Source: Taeniopygia guttata (Eukaryota; Chordata; Aves; Passeriformes; Estrildidae). From it: DNA of 64,000 nucleotides. The translations under genes were made by a program, and so were the position numbers. How positions within the stretch are numbered: position 1 is the first letter of the stretch; every line of letters starts with the position of its first letter. A model generated the notes under the pieces. That model was not told the origin of the DNA and did no database searches. It worked only from the letters and a program-made list of their open reading frames with translations. The DNA is taken from NCBI RefSeq assembly GCF_048771995.1, contig NC_133026.1, forward strand, positions 103,261,001-103,325,000, written 5' to 3'. Positions 51,887 to 64,000 of this stretch are shown here, piece by piece.

Positions 51887-54800
51887 AGGGGTGGGGGAAT
51901 CGCTTTTTCTATACTTGTGGGTTTTTTGAGAATAGAGAGCATATGGGGTGTTTTTAGTCTGTTCTTTAGGGGAGGGCAGCAGCAGTGGCCATATGCAGGT
52001 ACTTAGGGAAGAATAAGAATCAAGGTAGCCTATGATATCTTCCCAGAATGCTCTCCCAATATATACTATTTTTAGTTCATGGAGGGATAAGCTATCCTGA
52101 ACCAGGTGTGATATTTAGTAACCCACAATGAGTTTCTTTCATTACTTGCCTAATACGTAATCCCTGACTTGATATAAGTTTAGCATCCACAGTATGCTTT
52201 GGTGGTGTTTTTTGGAACACTTTGCAAGGTTGCTATTTGTTACATGAAAAACTGCACCTTACTGACCTTGACCATACCTATTGCAATGTTTATTCCATGC
52301 TCTAGACTTTGTATTGGAAGAACTACTACAGCTGAATTGTATGTCCATTTCTTTTGTGTTACTTTTGCGTCTAGAAAGCTCCTGAGTTGTTCTTGTCTCA
52401 GCTGTAGCAGACAGTCCCACTTAGTTAGTTTCTCTTGTAGAGAGATCAATTCCATACCCTTGGTCATCACAGAAATAAGACTGAGGATATGCATAAGAAA
52501 CAAAAGGGTCTGAAAAGACAGACTAGAAGAAAAAGCAGATGTGTGATTTCCACATTAAGAATTAAAATAGTTTGAAAGTTGAGAGGAAGGTTTTTCTGTT
52601 AGGAGATTTTTTTCCTGACCATATTATCACTGTTCAACAAATGTTAATTATGGAGATTAAGTATTGACAGCAGAGTCATAATTAAACATATCCATCTAAG
52701 TTCTAGGTCTAAACTATCATTTGACAAAAGCATTTTGTCTGTCAGTTTCTTCACCTGGTATTTTGGCTCATCCCTCTACCTTTCCATCCCTTCATCCCTG
52801 ATTCCAGCTGGCATCTGTTGCCTCTGTCTAGCTGTACTATGTGCAGTATCAGTCAGAGTGACAGTTGCTTTTTTCGAGATGCTGAAAGCATCACAAAGTT
52901 TTCTGGAATTTCTCCAAAAATAACTCCAGTGCTGTGATCCAAGGGGAAAACATTTGAGGAGTCATGAGTTAAAGAAGGGATTCTGAAATGTGTCTTCACT
53001 TGAGTCTCTTGGAGGGCCTCAGACTGCAGGTTATTCCCTGTTTTCATTCAATGACCTCATGAATAAATATGGTTACTTCTTTCCTAGGTGGTCCCTGCCA
53101 CATGGTAGATGCTGAAAATAAAGGCTCTCAGAGGATGTAGTGGAGCCTATAGAAGAAACACATATTCTTTCTCCATACTGAAAATTAAAAATAGCAGTTT
53201 TGACTTCCTAATAACTTCCAGTGTACATAGCTGAGGAAGAGGTAAGAACATGAGTTCTCTAGAGCATTATGACAGTGATATAGCAGCTCAAAGGATAAAG
53301 CAGACATACTTAATGGAATGTAAATAAAATGCAGTCAGTCTATGAAATGTTGTAAACAGAAGAAAACAAACTTCAGTATATTTATTTAAAGCTGCATCTC
53401 AGTGATTATATGAATGGGCACTGACATGTGTTTGACAGGGTATTGAGGGACTTTACTCAGCAGACATGATACTCCTTGCATTCCCAGATCCCTAGTCCTT
53501 TATACCTAAAGAACACAAGATAAAAACCCCAACTAAACGTTGTAAAGTACATCTTTGGCTGTTGGGCTGTTGGTTTCTGTTGGGTTTTTGTTCCCTGTTC
53601 TGTATGATCAAAGTCACTGTTCTGCCTGTTGTGCTATATGTCCATCCTTCTTTTTTATCCTAGCTGGTAAGTTGCAACAATTCTAGCCAAGTCTTTGTGG
53701 AGTTTTCAGCTCTTCTTGCACGAGTTTTAATCAGGAGTGTTGCCAGACACTGTGATTCCGTAAAGCTGAGAACTGAAATGTAAAAATCAGCATTGGTAGG
53801 TATTCTTAAAAAGGAGAGCTGAAGGCCTTCAGTCTTTAAAACAAATGTAATTAATTCTGCTAAACCTAAGGATGTGCATATCTGCTCTCTCCTTGTGTGT
53901 TAGAGTTTGTATCTGTCTGACAATGTGTATGTACAAATATGGAAGAAAATTAAATGTGCTCAATGCTTGGCCATAAGTCTAAAATAGTATTTTGAAACAT
54001 ACTCGGGAAACAAGAAGCAGCATATTTAGTCAGGTGTTTCACATGAGAAGTAAGCCGTTATCAGTTTTCTTATCAGGTGATGCCTGTGCATGTTTTGTTG
54101 GCTGGTGGAGCAATTTCAAAATCAACATATTTCTTATGGGGTGGGAATATCTTGCCACTGCCTTTTGTGTTAGGGACGGTTAGCTCACAATTGAGGAAGA
54201 ATTCAAAAGAGGGAAAAACCCCAGTGCCTGTTAGATACAAGGCTAAGTCAAGGTTCAAGTAACTCATGTCTGATGTCAGCTCTATTTTAGCACATACTAA
54301 GACAAGTCTTACAGGCCTCAATTTACACCCACTTACTTGAATATGCTTGGCACAGGCTCGGAATTATTGTGAAATGCTGTCTTTTAACTGTCAAGGACTA
54401 TTCATAGTTAAAAAACAAACCAAAGCCTATTTAAATATTTAGTGAGGTTGTATTCAGTGATACCCTAAAATAGTGAGGATTAAAAATTAAATAAACCTTG
54501 CAAAACTAAGCAATTTACAAGAACAGTAAAATTACTAATACAGGTGCCTAAACAACCAGATAGTGGCAGCAGCAAAGTTAGTCTCAACCTGCCTAAAGCT
54601 GTAGTATTTGTTACTGATTTTTAAGCTTTATCAAAGTGCAGTGCTGCTTTACTGGGGGACTGAATGACAGCTGGATGGCAGAAGAGTCTGCATGCAGCAA
54701 AGAGTTGGTATTTTCCAGGAGGCCAGTTTGATTCCCCACTCTCCTACTAAGTGCATTCTGCTGAGAAGCATGTAAACATCTTCGCTCAGATTTATTACAT

Positions 54801-55088
54801 TGATATGAACTGCCTGACCCCTTAAGTCCCATGATGCAGGGCCTATTACGTATGGCCTGTAGGGACTATCACACTTCTGGTCTGAAAACATTCCTTGGCA
54901 CTGTTTTTACCCATGGGCTGCAGAGAAAAATAGGAAAAGAAGCCGTGTGCTCCCACTTTTTTTTTTTTTTAAGATGGGAAGTTTTTTATCTGGTATATCA
55001 AAAGTTTGGGAAAACAGTGATCTCTGTGGAGTTGCTGCACAGAGAACAAAAAGAAACCAAACAAAAAACAAGAGCTGTGTGGAGGGTT

Positions 55089-55104
55089 CCCCCCCCCCCC
55101 CCCC
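55089..55104. repeat. Poly(C) run
   Basis: About 16 consecutive C residues, equivalent to a G tract on the minus strand. Its length in the assembly is uncertain because of slippage. Confidence 0.85.
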
Positions 55105-58100
55105 AGTATTACTTTTCAGTATTTCGTGGTAACTTAATTTTAAGCTGCATTTTAAGATGCATTTACTGAGTTCTTTTCCCCTTTGTGTTGTTCCTAGTTT
55201 CTGCAATACCATTTCTGAGTTATTGTAATCCTGAATCCTTTTTTCAAAGGAGAAAGTTATCTAAAAATGACAGTAGGGTTCTGAAAAATGAAGTAAGAAA
55301 CCTAAATAGGAGCATGGGTGCATAAGCAATACCAAGGGAGGATTAACTGCTGATATCTAAAACGTTCCTGACTGTACTTTGTTACTCACCCCTTGTTTGG
55401 ATTTACATTGTAGGAGTATCTTTGCTTTTGTTGTTTGAAATTCCCCAGGAACATCCCAAATAATAGGTTAGTAACACTCCAGACTAGAAAAGGCCATGAG
55501 AAATATGTGATGACGAGATTTCAGCTATTTTCCAGCTTTTGGATCGAATGCAGGTGTCAGGGCACAAAGGCATGCTGTCACTGATGCCCTGTGCCAGGAT
55601 GGGGCCGCTGTGCTGCATTCATTCCTCCAGATACCACAGGGATCCTAGAAACAAGCGATCCAAAGGTAGTCCATAGGTCAGCAGCGAAACGAATCCTTGC
55701 TCTGGAGTGTAGGGACACCACCTCTGTGACATCCCCTAGCTGCTGAGCTAGTGTAACAAGCTGCCTTCATGTTGTGAAATGCTTGTCATCTGATCACAGT
55801 GCCATAAGGATGGGTTTATTTGCTTAAACAGAGAGCAGAAACAAGTGTAAAATTACTTTTAAATTGCACACTACCTTTATCTCCAGCAACAGAGTAGGGA
55901 CGAAAAGGGAGCAGGAACAGGCAAACATTCCCTGGCAGCACTTGACACAAACATTGTCCTCTTTGGAGGTTTCTCATGCAGCCTCGGTAGTTCTTTGGCT
56001 TCATTTTGACTTCTGCATTCGTAGCCTTAGAACAGGGTAAGTGGGTCATGTAAAATAAATCACTGCTTTTCAGTAGTGCTTCACAGGCCATTACAGATCA
56101 CTGTAGATGTAAGACTATTAAATGTGTGCATGAGCCTATGAAAATAGCTTTTCATCATAAGCCTAATCTGGTGTGGAGCTTGGAGCCTGTTATATATGAA
56201 CCCCAAGGGAGAAAAGATTAGGTTCCAAGATTTTGACTGCAAAATGCTAAGGCTAAGTCATCAGAATTTTAAGCTGTTTCAGTGACCAAAGTTATTTTTA
56301 TTTTTGGAAGTGAATTATTGATGACACATCCCCACAGCCCTCGGCATGCAACCTCAGCTGTCACATTCCTCCTGCCTAGCTACAAAACACATCTGATGCT
56401 CTTATATGGTCTCTTGGCTGGGGCTATTGGTCTTGTAGCCTCTCAGCAGTTAAGGGGTTTGTGCCCTCTTGCAAGTTAACTGGTCTCCTACAATACAAAA
56501 AACCAGAAACTGGCACTTGGAAGGTTGTCATTATACTCACACACCCTTGGATATTCTTTCTCAGTAACACATCTTCCTGAGTAGGTATCTTTACCTCTGC
56601 ACAGGTCTCGCCCTCTACTCAGAAGGAGCACCCAAGGAACGAAACAGCTACATCCCACATTTCAGCTGGCTGTTCAGAAAGCAAGAGCAGCAGAATATTT
56701 TTGAAGTGGACAATTTCCTCTCAAGGAGGATACCAGGATCTCTTTTATGTAGCTCATATTTAAAATTTTAAAATTGCTACTGCCAGCAAGAAAAATCCAG
56801 CTGGCACAGCTGCTGCTTTCTCAGTGTAACATACCAGCACCTAACATTTACATAGAGAACAGGATCAGAAAAAGAAGGGTTTAGGGATCCAGGGTTCCTA
56901 ACAAAAGTAAGCTGCTCTCTGAATCTTAATGCCATTTAGACACTCAAAGGGAAAAAATAATCAGTATCTTACATCTGTCCTTCAAGCAGACATGTATGCG
57001 CACAGTACCGAATTGCAGAGGTGACAAGTCTAAAAAAGTGACAGCGTAACTTTTCTCCAGCCTAACATTGCATAGCAACATTTCAACCAGACAGCTTCCT
57101 AAATCCCCACTCTCTTGTCTTTGTCACAAGGGCACTGCTGGTGAAAGCTTCCCTGCATACTTGTAAACTACTTCCTAGAACCTTGCAGGTGTCACATGGA
57201 GAAGTAACTCAGCAACCATTACTGAAGAGCACCAAGGTAGTTAAAAAGCAAGCTTTCAAAAAAAAGGAGCAGCTGTGGCAACTTAAAGTAGTGTTACATA
57301 ATGTGGGTAAGAGACAAACTGAGACTAGCAGATAAAAAACAGAACTGGGAAAAGAATGTTTGAAAACTCAATTTTAATTAAGCCTGTAAGTGTAAAAAAA
57401 ACACCCTAGAATAAAAAAATTAGTCCAAGTATGCCAACTCAGTATATTTTGTCAAGTTATTTACAAACCTGAAGACAGAATATCCTCCAGTTGCCATATG
57501 GGAACACAAGCAAGATTAATAACCAAGCCTTCATGCTATCACACACTAAATGAGACAAACTCACCTTACAGGATAAGCTGTCAGAGCCTTTACAATCCTT
57601 TGTGCTGAATTACTACTCCTTGGGGTCTTAAGTCATGTGATTAGCTGAGGTCATTTAGATTCTCTTCCTGCTTTGTCACTTGCAGTAGCCAAGAGAATGA
57701 GGCACAAAGAAAAGCATGGCCATACTAAGAACTAACAGAACAATCCTCCTCTTTTCTTTGTATTTGAGACATCAGCACATCCAGCTCTGAATGATTGACT
57801 TCGGTTAAAAGCCACCTTACCAACGTAACTGAGGAATGCGTGTAATATTTTAAACAGTGAGAGCAACTTCAGCACCTGTAAGGTTTTACCAAGTTAATTC
57901 TCAGAATGACTTGGCTCAAATTCTCACATGCAAAAGAATTAGCTGTAGAAAAATAAAGCTATGTGTAAGTTTTCTGGTCATGCATTGCTGTTAATTAGTG
58001 CCAGCACAGACTCCTTTGCACAAGCTTCCTTCAGCAGAAGGGAAAAAATATGCCTAATTCCCCGTTACTTAGCAAAGAATAATGCACACTTTGACATGAA

Positions 58101-58474
58101 AGTACTGCTAGAAAACCCATCAATATTAAAAGGAAGCAAAAGCTGGGCATAGTATCTGCTTAAGAATCAGGTATTCTCTGCTGGCCATGAGGCAATTGTA
58201 ACAGTCTTCCCTAACCATTTATCTGATTAACTACTCACACAGTAGTCAGATCCCACTTCAAAAATCTGATAGACTTCTGCAGCTGAATTTTTAAAGAATC
58301 CAGAAGATGCTGCTGTCAACCCTGTGACATTGAACAAAACACTGTGAAAATGAGTTTTCTAGCTTGACTTGCAACTGCAAGAAAAATACAATGAACACAC
58401 CTGCATTTGTAAATGTGCAATAGAAATGTCATTCTTCACAAAAGATTTTGAGGTATTTTATCTATATAGCAATC

Positions 58475-58497
58475 TTTATTTCAAAATGGCATTTATT
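58475..58497 (-). terminator. MYL12A: MYL12A poly(A) signals (two AATAAA)
   Basis: Two canonical AATAAA hexamers on the minus strand (58492-58497 and 58475-58480) lie about 280-300 nt after the MYL12A stop. They place the mRNA end near 58,455. Confidence 0.6.
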
Positions 58498-58776
58498 ACA
58501 AAAATGTAAAAATCCAGCTAAACCAGAAACATTGAGATTACTTTCCTGGACTATCAACTCCAGGGAATGTTTTTCCTGTAGCCTTTCCCTCAAAATATTT
58601 TCCCTGCTTCCAGTCTTGATTACAGGTGCAAATGTGCCTAAATGGCCTGGAGTAGATAAATATATTGAAAAAGACAAAAGCTTTGGAGCTAAATGCATGC
58701 AACAAGTTCTATCAGGAAGAAACCATAGAAAATAAACATAAATGTAGAGATAATGTGCAGGTATCCAGGGACTTGC
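58498..58776 (-). other. MYL12A: MYL12A 3' UTR (inferred)
   Basis: This is the segment from the stop codon to the poly(A) signals. It shares roughly its first 20 nt with MYL12B and is unrelated beyond that, so 3' UTR sequence can tell the two transcripts apart. Confidence 0.6.
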
Positions 58777-60583
<1,807 letters not shown>

Positions 60584-60889
60584 TCATGTTTTTCATGTAT
60601 TTGGCATATACCCCAAAGTACACATTTATTTCAGTATCTCCTGCTCCATTTTCTTTCAGACTTCACTTGCTGTGAAAGCATAAAGCCTTTGAGGATTGAG
60701 GGACCACCACTGTAGGCCAATAGGAGCTACATCAAAAAACGCAGATTTCAAATCATAGCTCTTGAAACTCACACAGTGCTTGTATTGCTGATTCAATACT
60801 CCAGCCTGCATCTTTCACAAATTAAGTCAACTACATCTTCAGAAATTTGGGAGGCACTGTTGACATAGTAGGCTATGTGCTGCTAAACT

Positions 60890-60908
60890 AGTACACTAGT
60901 ACTAGTGG
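60890..60908. repeat. Clustered ACTAGT palindromes
   Basis: Three ACTAGT hexamers in 19 bp, making a small repeat in the MYL12A leader intron. Confidence 0.7.
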
Positions 60909-61065
60909 TTAAATAGAACAGATAGTATGCTAAACTAACATTTTGGAGGGGAAAAAATGTATTTTTGGCTCTGAGACAGAGAGCACCAACTTGGTTCAAA
61001 AGCTCTACAGTGCTAGTCCCTTATACAGTGGAACTACTACACAACAGATGCAAATGCTAGCACTC

Positions 61066-61126
61066 TTTTTAAAATTCATTAAAAGTATATACTTTTACTT
61101 CATTTTAAAATGAATTAAAAGTATAA
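61066..61126. repeat. AT-rich nested palindromes and direct repeat
   Basis: The segment contains the palindromes AAAAGTATATACTTTT (61081-61096) and TTCATTTTAAAATGAA, and a near-exact direct repeat of TTAAAATTCATTAAAAGTAT around them. It is likely to extrude hairpins. Confidence 0.75.
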
Positions 61127-63626
61127 TAGCAACAAAAATGTGAAGACTGTTTATTTTAAGCTACCAGCCCTTAGAAACATTTATATGTTTTTATAAATTT
61201 TCACATATCACTGGTATACTAATGTCATTTTTTCCCTTGAAGCTGTCAAATGAAGAAATAAACATGGTAGATTATTATATATTATAACATTAATACATTC
61301 AGGGTAGAAGTGAGGCTTTTAAGTTTACTGCATCTCTTTATCTGGGAAGATACATGCAGTGTCCCAACTAAATGTATGACAGCACAAACTGGAAAAGCTG
61401 AGTCATTCACTGAAAGGTGAACACAAAGTCCTCAAGATTTCTTTCAGATCAGAAGTTAGACCCCTTTTTAATGTTGTTTCCAAAAGTCTCATAACCTCTG
61501 CTTGCATTAGCTAAAACTAAAGTGTAATACATACTGCTAAAATCCTTCAAAATGCTCAAACAAAGTGTTATGCAAACCAGATTCCTTCAATCCTTGACTT
61601 GAATTTTGCAGGAAGCACCTGTAGCAAGTGCCTCCTGAAAGAAGAAAAATTTAAGTTTCACCTGCAATTGCAAGAATATCAATATTCTGAAATTTACACT
61701 AAGTATTAATTTTATAACTTAGAAACAAATTATCTGGTCAGAAAAGCAATGCTAATTGGAGTCGTAGCACAGTTCTAACCGTTTCTCAGATAGTTTTCTC
61801 AAAGATATAGTATTTTCTGTTAGACTCCTGAAAAGCAAGAATGAAGTCACTAACTGGGATTCATCCTTAACAAAAAAAAAAAAAAAAAAGGGAGTAAAAT
61901 TAAGCAAAGTAACTCCCCTATACAATCAACTCAATATGCAGGCAAAAAGCAAATATTTATGTTGTTTTTTTGGTTTTTTTTTTTAACTAAAAGGAAAGAC
62001 ATTTTACCTTGCTTTGTATTAGATACCTGACAGGGTGCACCAAGCATCTGGATCATAAAAGGAAATTCCATGGTTATGTCCTTCTCAGTCTGTCCACACA
62101 GACAGCTACTGATGTCCCCTGCCAATTCCACACTTTTAAATCCTACGTGCATCTACAACGTTCTTCTGACGTACAAACAAACCATTATGTCCTGAAGTAA
62201 AAATAGCCCATGAAATGCAACTGCGCATCGCCCAACAACGCAGACGTTCTCTCCAGTGCACTCACTAACCACCAGCTACCCGAGATGTCTGGCCTCCACA
62301 ACACTGCAACAAATAAATGTGAACTCTTGACTTTGAGATACTTACGTAGACAGCTGACAACAAAGGTAGTTTGCTTTCAAGCTGCAGCCAAGGGCTGTGC
62401 ATAACTTTGGTGGTTTTCTCACCACTTTACAAAGCCTCAGGCAAGCTCTCATTTAACTCTGGGTTATTGATTAGAAGTTCCACTACTCAAAATAGAGCCA
62501 AACACTATCTTTTAATTACTCTTCTCTGAAATAAGGCAGTTTTCAGGATATGGCTCATTCAAAGTAAACAAAAAAGTTAACTCTGCATGTGCTGATGCCA
62601 ACCAAATTGATCTTTGCCTTCTTACTTTTATATGTCTCCATATTCTTTACATATATATTGCAGCTCTGTAGCCTATTATTGTATTCATAGCTAGCATTTT
62701 ACCTACTCTATAAAAAGACAAAACACATTCCCCAGCACCTCTAAGGCCTGGGGCTCCAAGGTTCTTTGGGAACCCAGGTCAAAATGGCTTCCCAAGTTTT
62801 TCATAAGCAAAGTTTAGTTCCTATCTAAAGGGGCGGGGGGGGGGTGTCTCAAAAAAGGGGATAACCAGGGATGAATTATCATCACCTCTGTCTCTAACTG
62901 GGGATTCTTGTCAGTTATGCTAATTTGCTGAACATATAAAATGGTATCCACTTTTTACAGTATGCATTTTCAGCGCTTTTTCATCCAGCATGTTGTGCAC
63001 CATAAGGTTCCTTATAATGGTAATCTGTTTTTATCATCTGTGTCTGGCTTGTAATTCTAGGATCAGTGAAAAGGCATAAGTGCTGCAAAGGCTCCCAGCA
63101 AGCCACTGCCTGCAATTCTCTCACCTACAATTCAGTCTTAAGCAAGAAGAGGTAACAAAAGCAGACTGTCAGCACATTCTTTTAAATTCTGTTGAGAAGA
63201 CTGACCTATCAGAGTATATTTTATTAGAAAACAAACAAAAAAGTGCCAATGCTTGCATTACTGTTTTCTAAGTTTCTCTGAACCAGGCTTGGGAACTCCT
63301 CCAGTCCAAAAGAGCTGTCAGCCTAGCTACAGAGAAACATCAGATCTCACAGGACTGCAGTGCCCTTCAGCACAGGCATGCTGCAGCTATGCTTGAAACA
63401 CTGGACTCAGCTCCGGGAACGTCTGTTAGAAAAGAGGGTGGTACATTTTGGAACATTTTCAGAAAACCAAAGGCATCAATCCAGTTAGCCAAAGAGATCA
63501 ATTTATGATTTAAAAGTTCCAGAAGTGTTTGCACTTTGTGTTATCCAACAAAAAGATCCACACCTAAGCCAAAACTTTTGTAATTGAAATAGGCTTAGTA
63601 TAGGCTGAAATAGAATTTGTAGGCTA

Positions 63627-63680
63627 TACTAACTACTATACTATTATATAACTATTATACTATCTATCTACTATCTGTTA
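63627..63680. repeat. TAACTATTATACTATC-type low-complexity block
   Basis: Imperfect iterations of ACTAT, ATTATA and CTATCTA units, a degenerate microsatellite. Confidence 0.8.
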
Positions 63681-64000
63681 GTACATAAAAAGCAGGAATA
63701 CTTCACATTAGATAGTGCAAGTCATGACATGCAGGTTTGGTCCCTTTTGTTTAATACTGTGCTGCAGTGAATGGTCGGGGCCCTGTTTTGGAAACTGTCC
63801 AAGAAGCTTCAAATGTAAGACCTTACCTGTGAGACACATCATAAGGTATTTCTGAAAGTGTAACCTTTCTTTAGGAAGATTTTAACATAATAAAAAAAAA
63901 CAATAAATAGGTAGTAGCAGCACTGTGCTGCTTTGTGTTGCCTGTATGGCCATATCCAGCCGCAGTGGATATCAAACGACAGAAGCAGAGAGAGTCATCT

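Larger units (their letters stand above)
49273..58440. other. Intergenic between MYL12A and MYL12B, no gene seen
   Basis: About 9.2 kb of mostly AT-rich sequence. Apart from two CR1 remnants (49.8 and 51.4 kb), a G run at 51,871-51,886, a C run at 55,089-55,104 and several T or A runs, I recognise nothing. Open frames here are short and without resemblance to families. Part of the right-hand side could belong to extended MYL12A 3' sequence. Confidence 0.6.

Overview
The window looks like a stretch of bird nuclear genome. It is AT-rich, low in genes and low in repeats, and its interspersed repeats are mostly 3'-truncated CR1 LINEs, the typical avian family. Two spliced genes with avian-like non-muscle/smooth-muscle myosin regulatory light chain sequence lie in tandem on the minus strand. 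Gene order on the minus strand (right to left) is MYL12A, MYL12B, then the first coding exon of TGIF1. I recall the same order and relative orientation at human 18p11.31, so this is a conserved syntenic block.

Layout: 1-4951 is inferred TGIF1 intron. At 4952-4967 lies a 16-nt TGIF1 coding exon beginning MKSKK, with a clean splice donor, inside a CpG island of roughly 4.4-7.1 kb. The homeodomain exons are not in the window and should lie beyond the left edge. From about 7.2 to 43.7 kb I see no convincing gene. That interval holds CR1 fragments (12.3, 27.0, 31.4 and 33.1-33.8 kb), a complete solo LTR with a 6-bp target-site duplication (15,694-16,351), simple repeats, and a CpG-enriched patch at 42.3-42.75 kb with an exact match to the CTCF core consensus. 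MYL12B occupies 43.7-48.7 kb, with its own CpG-island promoter at 48.6-49.2 kb. The interval 49.3-58.4 kb is intergenic with two CR1 tails. MYL12A coding exons are at 58,777-60,490. Its non-coding first exon and promoter are not visible and probably lie past 64,000.

MYL12A and MYL12B encode 172-residue regulatory light chains of myosin II that differ at one residue (Lys5 in 12B, Arg5 in 12A). TGIF1 is a TALE homeodomain corepressor of TGF-beta/SMAD and retinoid signalling.

The strongest observation is that a 508-bp block runs from the initiator ATG to the second coding-exon donor, intron included, with only six mismatches between the two MYL12 genes. Their other introns and 5' flanks do not align. 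That is the pattern of recent gene conversion between old tandem paralogs. I found no sign of an undescribed multi-gene system; the remaining leads are regulatory or repeat-level.
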